A stretch of DNA of 5,795 bases from Actinomycetes bacterium. Its GTDB lineage: Bacteria > Actinomycetota > Humimicrobiia > Humimicrobiales > Humimicrobiaceae. Shown piece by piece: positions 1-5,312 of the stretch. The stretch spans positions 1-5,795 of the forward strand of contig JAUVXY010000094.1 in NCBI GenBank assembly GCA_030603375.1, in the 5' to 3' direction. Numbering within the stretch: the first letter of the stretch is position 1; the number at the start of each line of letters is the position of its first letter. Made by a program: the position numbers and the translations under genes. The notes beneath the pieces were generated by a model. It saw only the letters and a list, made by a program, of their open reading frames with translations, made no database searches and had not been told where the DNA came from.

Positions 1-1
1 C

Positions 2-55
2 TATGATTTGCTTGAAATAAAGGATCCTTTAAAGAAAATACACTTAAAACTTTAA
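2..55 (+). CDS. Possible 3' end of an unidentified convergent gene
   Basis: Frame 2 of the plus strand is open from the window edge to TAA at 53-55 and encodes YDLLEIKDPLKKIHLKL, a plausible charged protein C-terminus. A candidate plus-strand terminator follows at 84-114. Against it, 17 codons are too few to judge coding, and one minus-strand frame is also open across this stretch. No family can be recognised. Confidence 0.25.
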   Translation, partial: YDLLEIKDPLKKIHLKL

Positions 56-58
56 AGG
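26..58. repeat. 9-bp inverted repeat
   Basis: CCTTTAAAG (26-34) and CTTTAAAGG (50-58) are perfect inverted copies separated by 15 nt. The left arm also overlaps the 12-nt palindrome AAAGGATCCTTT (19-30). The arms are AT-rich and each contains the self-complementary TTTAAA, so chance is possible. Confidence 0.35.
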
Positions 59-65
59 TTGTAGT

Positions 66-81
66 GACCAAAAAAATGGTC
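66..81. repeat. Small hairpin GACCA / TGGTC with homopolymer loop
   Basis: GACCA (66-70), six A (71-76) and TGGTC (77-81) on the plus strand; on the minus strand the loop is six T. It lies right beside the 84-107 hairpin, giving two adjacent stems. Confidence 0.35.
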
Positions 82-83
82 CT

Positions 84-114
84 AAACCACCCACACAGTG
101 GGGTTTTATGTTTT
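84..114 (+). terminator. Candidate intrinsic terminator, plus strand
   Basis: CCCAC (90-94), loop ACA and GTGGG (98-102) form a 5-bp G/C-rich stem. It extends, past a bulged A89 and a C/T mismatch, by C88-G103 and AAA (84-86) with TTT (105-107). A T-rich stretch (TTTTATGTTTT, 104-114) follows on the plus strand. On the minus strand the following sequence is G-rich, so it would not act well there. It lies about 30 nt beyond the possible plus-strand stop at 53-55. Confidence 0.35.
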
Positions 115-203
115 CAAATCGAGAGTTCGGCTAAGCACGCTATGACAGTTGCTCTGATTTAAAATATGTAAATTAGTTTCAGAAAGACACTTAGCAATAC
201 CAA

Positions 204-235
204 CGACCGATATGCATGATTTTACACATCGGTCG
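204..235. repeat. Perfect 8-bp inverted repeat (hairpin) downstream of rpsI
   Basis: CGACCGAT (204-211) and ATCGGTCG (228-235) are perfect complements around a 16-nt loop. The stem is G/C-rich against an AT-rich background. No T-run follows it on either strand, so it is not a standard intrinsic terminator. It could be an RNA 3'-end stabiliser, part of a structured RNA, or a protein-binding palindrome. Nothing in the sequence decides between these. Confidence 0.5.
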
Positions 236-245
236 CTTATATTGC

Positions 246-267
246 TGCAGTTACCTGCAATTTTTTT
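246..267 (+). terminator. Weak candidate intrinsic terminator, plus strand
   Basis: TGCAG (246-250), loop TTAC, CTGCA (255-259), then A and seven T (261-267). An alternative pairing is ATTGC (241-245) with GCAAT (257-261). The 5-bp stem is short. The T-run follows only on the plus strand, facing toward the 3' end of rpsI, so it would stop transcripts entering rpsI from the left. Confidence 0.25.
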
Positions 268-309
268 AAATTTATTTTTGAACAGAGATGCTTTATCAAG
301 AAAAGGATA

Positions 310-705
310 TTATCTTTTAGAGAACTGGGGTTTCTTCCTTGCCTTCTTAAGACCATATTTTTTCCGTTCTTTTATTCGTGAATCCCGGGTTAGAAACCCT
401 TCTCTCTTCAAGATAGGCCTATATTCATCATTTATCTTAAGGAGAATTTTAGAAATAGCATGCCGAAGGGCACTAGCCTGCCCTGATATTCCTCCACCCT
501 TTAAATCCGCTATTATATCATAAGCATTATCTGTTCCGGTTAACTTAAGGGGCTCTAAAATTACAGCCAACAGGGACTCCCTGCAAAAGTAATCTTTAAA
601 CTCCTTATTGTTTACTATTATTTTCCCTTTGCCGGGGTAAAACCTTACCCTGGCAATAGACTCTTTCCTTTTCCCAGTTGCATAGTAACAAACTTTCTCA
701 GTCAA
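310..705 (-). CDS. rpsI: 30S ribosomal protein uS9, TTG start
   Basis: S9 is in the 30S head and its extended C-terminal tail reaches the anticodon of P-site tRNA. The 131-residue product has the family core YYATGKRKESIARVRFYPG, GKGKIIVNN, the L-P-L-like segment around 50 (ILEPLKLTGT), GGGISGQASALRHAISKIL and the basic tail RDSRIKERKKYGLKKARKKP ending in S-K-R, including the conserved terminal Arg. The start is TTG at 703-705, placed 7 nt after AAGGAG; no ATG or GTG lies in frame before the core. It is the last recognisable gene of the operon in the window. The 70-nt gap from rplM is the longest one between intact genes other than map-infA. Confidence 0.97.
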   Translation of the reverse strand: MTEKVCYYATGKRKESIARVRFYPGKGKIIVNNKEFKDYFCRESLLAVILEPLKLTGTDNAYDIIADLKGGGISGQASALRHAISKILLKINDEYRPILKREGFLTRDSRIKERKKYGLKKARKKPQFSKR

Positions 706-712
706 TATCTCA

Positions 713-718
713 CTCCTT
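713..718 (-). promoter_or_regulatory. Shine-Dalgarno of rpsI, supporting the TTG start
   Basis: AAGGAG lies 7 nt before the TTG at 703-705. There is no competing in-frame start near it. Confidence 0.75.
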
Positions 719-748
719 TTTCTTCAAAATTCTTATACCTTAATAGCC

Positions 749-754
749 ATTATA
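749..754 (-). promoter_or_regulatory. Possible internal -10 element upstream of rpsI
   Basis: A perfect TATAAT is present on the minus strand in the 70-nt rplM-rpsI gap, about 44 nt before the rpsI start. No acceptable -35 hexamer lies 16-18 nt upstream and there is no TG extension, so in AT-rich DNA this may be chance. The short inverted repeat AATAGC/GCTATT (742-747 with 771-776) brackets it. Confidence 0.15.
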
Positions 755-775
755 AAGCTAGAATCCTCATGCTAT

Positions 776-1219
776 TTATATGACAAGCTTCTCTGGTTTT
801 TGTGCCTTGTGAGGATGGTCCTCACCAGCATATACTTTTAACTTTTTAATCATTTTTCTGCCTAAAATATTATGAGGAAGCATCCCCTTTACTGAATTTA
901 TTAAAACAAACCTGGGAGACTTTTTAAACATTTTTTCTAAATTTATAACCTTCAGATTGCCGATATATCCTGAATGCCTGTAATACTTTTTTTGTTCCAT
1001 CTTTTTACCTGAAACTTTTATGCTGTCTGCATTTATAACTATAATATAATCGCCGCAATCTACATGTGGTGTAAACAATGGTTTATGTTTCCCTCTAAGA
1101 ATTTTTGCTAATTCTGTAGATAATCTGCCTAAAGTTTTCCCTTTAGCATCTACCAGAAACCATTGCCGCTCAATATTTTCCTCTTTTGCGCTAAATGTTT
1201 TTACGCCTACATTAACCAT
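776..1219 (-). CDS. rplM: 50S ribosomal protein uL13
   Basis: L13 is an early-assembly protein of the large subunit that binds 23S rRNA. The 147 residues show the full family: [79 protein letters not shown] and the tail [15 protein letters not shown]. The ATG at 1217-1219 adds about five residues before the usual N-terminal KTF; no later ATG, GTG or TTG lies before the core. GGAGG precedes it with a short 4-nt spacer. The gene follows truA by 18 nt and is paired with rpsI, as in nearly all bacteria. Confidence 0.98.
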   Translation of the reverse strand: MVNVGVKTFSAKEENIERQWFLVDAKGKTLGRLSTELAKILRGKHKPLFTPHVDCGDYIIVINADSIKVSGKKMEQKKYYRHSGYIGNLKVINLEKMFKKSPRFVLINSVKGMLPHNILGRKMIKKLKVYAGEDHPHKAQKPEKLVI

Positions 1220-1237
1220 AATCCCTCCAATTTCCTG

Positions 1238-1981
1238 TCAATATACCACCCTTGTAAGAAATAGCCCTTTTGCAGGAGCAGTTTTGCCAGCTAATATCCT
1301 ATCTTCATATGTTACTGCCCTTTTTACACTTTCTAAATTTCTCTCACCGCTGCCTACTTCAAGAATGGTCCCAACTATAATTCTAACCATATTATATAAA
1401 AATGAATTCGCAGAGATGCTGAACACTATTAAATTGTCCCTGCTCTTACTAATAGTAAATTTAAATATTTTTCTAACGAAATTTTTACTGTTATCATCAG
1501 TACTGCCACAAAAAGACCTGAAATTATGAGTTCCAACAAATATTCCTGCCGCTTTTTTCATCATATTCAAATCAAGTTTTTTTGTAATCAATATACTGTA
1601 CTTTTTCAAAAAAACACTCTGGCAACTTCCATTCACAACATAATAAGCATACTCTCTAAATTTTGCGTCCCTTCTGGCACTAAAAGACTCCTCTACTTCT
1701 TTTATGCTTTTGATGACTATATCTTCTGGAATCAAGCTATTTACCGACCAGGCGAATTTGTACAAATCTATATCTTTCTCAGTTCTAAAATTTATCACCT
1801 GGTTCACTGCATGCACGCCAGCATCTGTTCTTCCTGAATAACCAATTTTTACTAAAGATCGGAGCACAGTAGAGAGACCTTTTTCCAATTCTCCCTGAAT
1901 AGTTCTCCTGTCTGGCAGCTGTATTTGAAATCCGGAGTAACAAGTCCCATCATATTCTACTACAGCCATATAATTACTCAT
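1238..1981 (-). CDS. truA: tRNA pseudouridine(38-40) synthase TruA
   Basis: TruA converts uridines 38, 39 and 40 in the anticodon stem-loop of many tRNAs to pseudouridine, acting on free tRNA in the cytosol. The 247-residue protein has the family's N-terminal EYDGTCYSGFQ, the catalytic loop GYSGRTDAGVHA with the nucleophile D53, the FSARRDAKFREYAYYV segment (about 100-114), HNFRSFCGS (about 150) and the C-terminal NMVRIIVGTILEVG. Length is normal. The ATG at 1979-1981 leaves eight residues before EYDG, as in other members; Met5 is a possible alternative. No strong Shine-Dalgarno is visible (only a short GAGA about 8 nt upstream), unlike most genes here, suggesting lower expression than its ribosomal neighbours. 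The upstream gap is 49 nt, the downstream gap to rplM 18 nt. Two loose promoter-like hexamers (TTGCAG, TATAAG, 17 nt apart) occur in the upstream gap, too weak to call. Confidence 0.97.
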   Translation of the reverse strand: MSNYMAVVEYDGTCYSGFQIQLPDRRTIQGELEKGLSTVLRSLVKIGYSGRTDAGVHAVNQVINFRTEKDIDLYKFAWSVNSLIPEDIVIKSIKEVEESFSARRDAKFREYAYYVVNGSCQSVFLKKYSILITKKLDLNMMKKAAGIFVGTHNFRSFCGSTDDNSKNFVRKIFKFTISKSRDNLIVFSISANSFLYNMVRIIVGTILEVGSGERNLESVKRAVTYEDRILAGKTAPAKGLFLTRVVY

Positions 1982-2030
1982 TAAATTATCTCAAAACTTA
2001 TATATCAAAATAACTATGCCTGCAAGCTTT

Positions 2031-2384
2031 TTACTTGACAAGCTCAACTATCACAATCAGAGCTCCGTCTCCAAGTCTATTTTTATATTTAATAGTTCTG
2101 GTAAAACCACTTGATTTATTATACATATCAGGAGCTATTTCATTGAAAAGTTTTTGCACTATTCTATAATTGCCAATCAACTTGATACACTGTCTTCTTG
2201 ATGATAAATCTCCCTTTTTTGCAAGATTAATCAATTTATCAACAAAGCCGCGCAAAATCTTAGCTTTGGCACTTGTAGTTTTTATCTTTCCGTTATCAAA
2301 CAGAGAAATAGCTAAATTTTTAACAATCACTTTTTGATGGCTGCTGCTTCCGCCTAATCTTCTTCCTTTTTTTGGTATAACCAT
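2031..2384 (-). CDS. rplQ: 50S ribosomal protein bL17
   Basis: L17 is a bacteria-specific large-subunit protein near the base of the subunit by the exit-tunnel side. The 117 residues match the family in length and layout: an N-terminal KKGRRLGGSSSHQK segment, NLAISLFDNGKIKTT, AKAKILRGFVDKLINLAKKG, LFNEIAPDM and the closing GDGALIVIVELVK. The N-terminus has RLGGSSSH in place of the more common RKLGRTSSHR. I recall the LGGS version from actinobacterial L17, which is one of the reasons for the taxonomic guess. The ATG has a moderate Shine-Dalgarno (GAAGG, 6 nt away) and follows rpoA by 20 nt. Confidence 0.97.
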   Translation of the reverse strand: MVIPKKGRRLGGSSSHQKVIVKNLAISLFDNGKIKTTSAKAKILRGFVDKLINLAKKGDLSSRRQCIKLIGNYRIVQKLFNEIAPDMYNKSSGFTRTIKYKNRLGDGALIVIVELVK

Positions 2385-2404
2385 ATCTTACCTTCTTGCA
2401 CTAA

Positions 2405-3340
2405 CTATTTTTGCTTAAATGACAATCCAAGTTCCTTAATTTTATCTCTTACTTCTTTGATAGACTTTTGCCCAAAATTCCTAATATCCAACAATTCATC
2501 TTCGCTAAACTCTAATAATTTTTCAACAGTCTCAATTTCTTCTCTCTTGAGACAATTATAGGACCTTACCGAAAGTTCTAGCTCTTCTATTGTAGGATAG
2601 CTTTTCTCTTCGCTTTCTTCCTCTTCTTTTTCAAATATGGGGTCATTCTTAGTTTCCTTGTCTGATAAATCAATAAGAAGCTCCATATAATCATTTATAA
2701 TTTTAGATGCCTGGCTCAGTACATCTTCTGGTTTTATACTCCCATTTGTTTTAATGTTTATTATCAGTCTGTCAAAATTAGTTATCTGGCCAACTCTGGT
2801 ATTTTCAACTTCAAACATTACCTTCTTGACGGGAGAAAATATAGTATCTAGTGGAATAACACCTATATACTCGTCATCCCTTGCATTTTCTTCTGCAGAT
2901 TTATATCCCTTACCCTTTTCCAGTACCATTTCTACCTTTAATTCACTCTTGCTTGCTAACGTACCGATATAGGCATCAGGGTTTACAATTTCAACCTCTG
3001 AAGGTAGTTTAATGTCTGATGCTTTGACAACACTCTTTCCCTTCTTTTCCAGTTTGAGTACAACAGGTTCATCGCTCTCCATCCTAAAAACTACTTCCTT
3101 CAAGTTAGCAATAAATTCAAGAACATCTTCTTTCAAGCCCTTTATAGTAGAGAATTCATGCTCCACATGTTCAATCTTTATCTTTGTTATTCCGGGACCT
3201 TCGATAGATGAAAGAAGCACTCTTCTTATAGAATTCCCCAGAGTCTGCCCAAAACCCCTTTCCAATGGTTCCATAGCAAACACACCTTCAAATTCATCTT
3301 CGCGCTTTATATCTACCTTCGGTTTATGCATTTTTAGCAA
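2405..3340 (-). CDS. rpoA: DNA-directed RNA polymerase subunit alpha, probable TTG start
   Basis: The alpha dimer is the assembly scaffold of RNA polymerase, and its C-terminal domain contacts UP elements and activators. The N-terminal domain spans about 1-230 and includes the RGFGQTLGNSIRRVLLSS helix at 28-45. An unusually acidic linker (EKEEEESEEK) follows. The C-terminal domain is intact: VRSYNCLK holds R259, N262, C263 and K265, equivalent to E. coli R265, N268, C269 and K271, and the RNFGQKS loop lies at 287-293. Total length is 311, slightly short of E. coli's 329. The start is taken as TTG at 3338-3340, 10 nt after GGAGG; the alternative ATG at 3329-3331 (308 residues) would be 19 nt from it. 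The stop is TAG, 20 nt before rplQ. Confidence 0.97.
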   Translation of the reverse strand: MLKMHKPKVDIKREDEFEGVFAMEPLERGFGQTLGNSIRRVLLSSIEGPGITKIKIEHVEHEFSTIKGLKEDVLEFIANLKEVVFRMESDEPVVLKLEKKGKSVVKASDIKLPSEVEIVNPDAYIGTLASKSELKVEMVLEKGKGYKSAEENARDDEYIGVIPLDTIFSPVKKVMFEVENTRVGQITNFDRLIINIKTNGSIKPEDVLSQASKIINDYMELLIDLSDKETKNDPIFEKEEEESEEKSYPTIEELELSVRSYNCLKREEIETVEKLLEFSEDELLDIRNFGQKSIKEVRDKIKELGLSFKQK

Positions 3341-3350
3341 TTTATATCTA

Positions 3351-3356
3351 CCTCCT
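3351..3356 (-). promoter_or_regulatory. Shine-Dalgarno of rpoA, favouring TTG over the downstream ATG
   Basis: AGGAGG lies 10 nt before TTG 3338-3340 but 19 nt before ATG 3329-3331. The TTG spacing is at the long end of normal and the ATG spacing is well outside it. Confidence 0.6.
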
Positions 3357-3376
3357 AAAGTAAAAGAGTATTTAAT

Positions 3377-4003
3377 TTACTTTGAATAAAGTTCCACTAT
3401 CATTCGTTCATTAATAGGAACTTTTATTTCATCGCGTTCAGGAATCTTTAAAAGACGCCCCTTCAGATTATCCAGGTCAACTTCAAGCCAGGCAGGAGGT
3501 GTAAGGCTGCTTCCACTTTCTTTGGCCTCAACAATAGGGACGATTTCCTTGCTTGACGGTGACACACTTATCTCCTGCCCTTCTTTAAGCTGATATGATG
3601 ATATGTCAACTTTTCTGCCATCAACAAGCATATGCCCGTGAGATATTAATTGCTTAGCCTGTGCCCTTGAAGTAGCAAAGCCCATAAGATATACAACATT
3701 ATCAAGCCTGGTTTCCAGAAGCTGGAATAAAATTTCTCCGGTTATCCCCTTCTTTTTTAAAGCTTTTTTATAATAGTTTTTGAACTGTTTTTCAAGGATA
3801 CCATAATACCTCTTTGCTTTCTGCTTTTCCCTTAGCTGTGTATAAAACTCAGTCTCAATCAATCTCGTCTTTGCTTTTTGACCGGGGGCGTATGGTTTCT
3901 TTTCAAATGCACACTTATTTGTAAAGCATCTCTGCCCTTTTAAAAATAATTTCTCCTTTTCCCTTCTGCACAACTTACAAGCCGACCTCTTAACAATACT
4001 CAT
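3377..4003 (-). CDS. rpsD: 30S ribosomal protein uS4 (zinc-binding form)
   Basis: S4 is a primary 16S rRNA binder that nucleates assembly of the 30S body and helps monitor decoding. The 208 residues show an N-terminal zinc knuckle with C9, C12, C26 and C31 (CKLC, then CFTNKC), the APGQKAKTR segment, a helical region, and the S4 RNA-binding domain from about 95 (LETRLDNVVYLMGFATSRAQ, LISHGHMLVDGRKVDI). The C-terminus is the usual NERMIVELYSK. The ATG follows AGGAG by 9 nt and a stop codon directly precedes it in frame. In E. coli, S4 represses its own operon through a leader before rpsM; no such structure fits in the 13-nt gap here, so any control must differ. The gap to rpoA is 36 nt. Confidence 0.98.
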   Translation of the reverse strand: MSIVKRSACKLCRREKEKLFLKGQRCFTNKCAFEKKPYAPGQKAKTRLIETEFYTQLREKQKAKRYYGILEKQFKNYYKKALKKKGITGEILFQLLETRLDNVVYLMGFATSRAQAKQLISHGHMLVDGRKVDISSYQLKEGQEISVSPSSKEIVPIVEAKESGSSLTPPAWLEVDLDNLKGRLLKIPERDEIKVPINERMIVELYSK

Positions 4004-4028
4004 TTATCATAGCTCCTTTTTAAGATTT

Positions 4029-4427
4029 CTAAACTCTTCTTCTCTTAGACTGCCTACAACCATTGTGAGGAACCGGGGTAACATCAACTATTCTCCCAAT
4101 TTCAAGCCCTGCTGCCTGCAGAGATCTTACTGCTGTTTCCCGTCCAGAGCCCACACCTTTAACTTGAACATCCACTTTTGCAACACCATGTTCCTGGGCA
4201 AGTTTTGCGACTGAAGTAGCAGTTACCTGAGCAGCAAACGGGGTGCTTTTTCTTGAACCTTTAAAACCCATTGCTCCTGCACTGCCCCAGGCTATTGTGT
4301 CACCATTGGTATCAGTTATGTTAACTATGGTATTATTAAAAGTAGATTTAATGTGAGCAACTCCAAAATTTATATTTTTTTTCTCTTTTTTTCTAAGCCT
4401 TTTTTTAGTAACAGCCTTTTTTACCAA
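4029..4427 (-). CDS. rpsK: 30S ribosomal protein uS11, TTG start
   Basis: S11 lies on the platform of the 30S subunit next to the mRNA exit region and binds 16S rRNA. The 132-residue product has a lysine/arginine-rich N-terminus followed by the family core: [50 protein letters not shown] and the closing [10 protein letters not shown] then KRRRV. The Asn-Gly in PHNGC is the position known to form isoaspartate in E. coli S11. The start is TTG at 4425-4427, placed 8 nt after GGAGG (4436-4440). No ATG or GTG occurs in frame before the conserved core, so TTG is the only reasonable start. The gap to rpsM is 30 nt and to rpsD 25 nt. Confidence 0.97.
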   Translation of the reverse strand: MVKKAVTKKRLRKKEKKNINFGVAHIKSTFNNTIVNITDTNGDTIAWGSAGAMGFKGSRKSTPFAAQVTATSVAKLAQEHGVAKVDVQVKGVGSGRETAVRSLQAAGLEIGRIVDVTPVPHNGCRQSKRRRV

Positions 4428-4435
4428 AACTTTTA

Positions 4436-4440
4436 CCTCC
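4436..4440 (-). promoter_or_regulatory. Shine-Dalgarno of rpsK, supporting the TTG start
   Basis: GGAGG (GGGAGG with the flanking G at 4441) lies 8 nt before the TTG at 4425-4427. No other in-frame start codon is near it. Confidence 0.8.
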
Positions 4441-4457
4441 CAATTACACTAATTATC

Positions 4458-4832
4458 TTATCTTGTTTTTTTCCCTATACCAACAGATTTTTTTCTTCCT
4501 TTTCTGGTTCTTGCATTAGTGTGAGTCCTTTGTCCCCTTACAGGAAGACCCCTTCTATGCCTTATTCCTCTGTATGAGTTTATTTCAACCAATCTCTTGA
4601 TATTCTGATTAACTTCCCTTTTGAGATCTCCCTCTACCTTGAATTTGCCGCCAATATATTCCCTGATTTTTACTATTTCGTCCTCAGTTAGATCCCTTGT
4701 TTTAACACTCTCTTTTATATTCAAATCACTCAATATCTTCTTTGCTTTTGACCTGCCAATTCCAAATATATAAGTTAGTGCTATACATATATGTTTATCT
4801 CTTGGTATGTCAACTCCTGCAATTCTTGCCAC
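4458..4832 (-). CDS. rpsM: 30S ribosomal protein uS13, GTG start
   Basis: S13 sits in the head of the small subunit, binds 16S rRNA, and contributes to subunit bridges and P-site tRNA contact. The 124 residues match the family from end to end: [26 protein letters not shown], a central [10 protein letters not shown] helix, [19 protein letters not shown] and the basic tail ARTRKGRKK. The C-terminal extension, rich in Lys and Arg, reaches the tRNA sites. The start codon is GTG (4830-4832), 8 nt after GGAGG at 4841-4845; the encoded N-terminus begins exactly where the family begins, so the start is firm. The gap to rpmJ is only 13 nt. That leaves no room for an S4-binding pseudoknot leader of the E. 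coli alpha-operon kind. Confidence 0.98.
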   Translation of the reverse strand: MARIAGVDIPRDKHICIALTYIFGIGRSKAKKILSDLNIKESVKTRDLTEDEIVKIREYIGGKFKVEGDLKREVNQNIKRLVEINSYRGIRHRRGLPVRGQRTHTNARTRKGRKKSVGIGKKTR

Positions 4833-4845
4833 TCGAATAACCTCC

Positions 4846-4959
4846 TTAGCCCTGTCTCTGCTTATGACGAGGATTTTTACAAATTATAATAACTTTTCCT
4901 TTTCTTCTAATAACCTTACAGCTATTGCAAATTTTTTTTACCGATGGCCTTACTTTCAT
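4846..4959 (-). CDS. rpmJ: 50S ribosomal protein bL36 (zinc-binding form)
   Basis: This 37-residue protein of the large subunit, which contacts 23S rRNA, is too short for most ORF callers but is unmistakable. It reads [15 protein letters not shown] at the start and NPRHKQRQG at the end, with the basic VIRRKGKV loop between. The zinc ligands C11, C14, C27 and H32 (C-x2-C-x12-C-x4-H) are all present, so it is the C+ paralog type rather than the zinc-independent form. Length equals the family standard. The ATG follows an AAGGAG Shine-Dalgarno by 8 nt. It sits 40 nt after infA and 13 nt before rpsM, the classic infA-rpmJ-rpsM order. Its TAA stop lies within the AAGGAGG that serves rpsM, so the two genes are probably translationally coupled. 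Confidence 0.97.
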   Translation of the reverse strand: MKVRPSVKKICNSCKVIRRKGKVIIICKNPRHKQRQG

Positions 4960-4999
4960 CTTAACCGCTCCTTAATATTTAAGCCTCAAGCTAAATTTT

Positions 5000-5221
5000 T
5001 TACTTCATCCTAAAAGTAATTCTTCCCCTGCTTAAGTCGTATGGTGAAATCTCTATCTTCACCCTGTCTCCAGGTAAAATTTTTATATAATGCATACGCA
5101 TTTTGCCCGAAATATGTCCCAATACTTTATGGCCATTGTCAAGTTCTACTCTAAACATGGCATTTGGAAGAGCTTCCAGCACTATTCCCTCTGCTTCTAT
5201 GATGCTTTCCTTTTTTGTAAT
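5000..5221 (-). CDS. infA: Translation initiation factor IF-1, apparently starting at ATT
   Basis: IF-1 binds the 30S A site during initiation and assists IF-2 and IF-3. The protein is a single OB fold, with the signatures [35 protein letters not shown] and [10 protein letters not shown]. The first ATG/GTG/TTG in frame is a GTG at 5180-5182, giving only 60 residues and removing part of the first beta strand; that GTG is the conserved Val of the family's G-x-V-x-E motif. Reading further upstream restores the expected N-terminus ([13 protein letters not shown]). The frame has a stop at 5240-5242 and no ATG, GTG or TTG between it and 5182. The ATT at 5219-5221 lies 7 nt after a perfect GGAGG and gives 73 residues, against about 72 for the family. 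I therefore call ATT as the start. A sequencing error turning ATG into ATT is the alternative. Product certain; start likely. Confidence 0.93.
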   Translation of the reverse strand: MTKKESIIEAEGIVLEALPNAMFRVELDNGHKVLGHISGKMRMHYIKILPGDRVKIEISPYDLSRGRITFRMK

Positions 5222-5228
5222 TTTACAG

Positions 5229-5233
5229 CCTCC
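5229..5233 (-). promoter_or_regulatory. Shine-Dalgarno of infA, deciding the ATT start
   Basis: GGAGG (GGGAGG with the flanking G) stands 7 nt before the ATT at 5219-5221. It is about 46 nt before the in-frame GTG at 5182, too far to serve it. This placement is the main argument for the ATT start. Confidence 0.75.
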
Positions 5234-5254
5234 CTTTTTTTACTACAAAAAAAG
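5234..5254 (-). promoter_or_regulatory. A/T hairpin abutting the infA Shine-Dalgarno
   Basis: On the minus strand C plus seven T (5254-5247), a five-base loop GTAGT (5246-5242), then seven A plus G (5241-5234) form a perfect 8-bp stem. Its last G is the first G of GGGAGG. The stem is weak (seven A-U pairs) but touches the ribosome-binding site of a gene with a rare start codon, so it could tune infA translation. Regulation is inferred; the inverted repeat is directly seen. Confidence 0.3.
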
Positions 5255-5312
5255 CAAATAAGTAGGATACCAAAAAAAATTACTAATGTCCACTTATTCT
5301 TTGTATTTCCTT

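Larger units (their letters stand above)
56..309. other. Region beyond rpsI without a recognisable gene
   Basis: These 254 nt follow the rpsI stop codon. I looked for tRNA, riboswitch and protein signatures on both strands and recognised none. glmM, which often follows rpsI in actinobacteria, does not begin here. What is visible is a series of inverted repeats (66-81, 84-107, 204-235, 246-259), described separately. The candidate terminators act better on the plus strand, so where the operon transcript ends is unclear. Confidence 0.6.

Noticed and set aside
1..116. Minus-strand open frame at the left edge with a possible TTG start at 69-71
   Set aside because: The start falls within the 66-81 hairpin, the Shine-Dalgarno is weak (AGGA), and the sequence is unrecognisable and cut by the window edge.
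100..180. tRNA-like or riboswitch-like stretch (TTCAAATC, and GAGAGTTCGG nearby)
   Set aside because: No cloverleaf can be folded around the T-loop-like bases and no known riboswitch core is present.
212..523. Plus-strand open frame overlapping the end of rpsI
   Set aside because: Its right half is the antisense of rpsI, its start lies inside the 204-235 hairpin loop, and it shows no family features.
1982..2030. Terminator or promoter between rplQ and truA
   Set aside because: No stem followed by a T-run is present. The best promoter match (TTGCAG, 17 nt, TATAAG) is poor at -35.
3329..3331. ATG as the rpoA start
   Set aside because: It is 19 nt from the Shine-Dalgarno, while the in-frame TTG 9 nt upstream is correctly placed. 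The difference is only three residues.
3012..3389. Plus-strand frame antisense to rpoA
   Set aside because: Ser/Phe/Leu-rich shadow of a conserved minus-strand gene.
4833..4845. S4-binding alpha-operon leader before rpsM
   Set aside because: The rpmJ-rpsM gap is 13 nt, too small for the known pseudoknot; it holds only the Shine-Dalgarno and spacer.
5180..5182. GTG as the infA start
   Set aside because: It is the conserved Val of the first beta strand, would truncate the OB fold, and lacks a nearby Shine-Dalgarno.
5243..5293. GTG-started 16-residue minus-strand frame in the map-infA gap
   Set aside because: Very short, Phe/Tyr-rich from T-runs, no Shine-Dalgarno at a useful distance, and no recognisable sequence.
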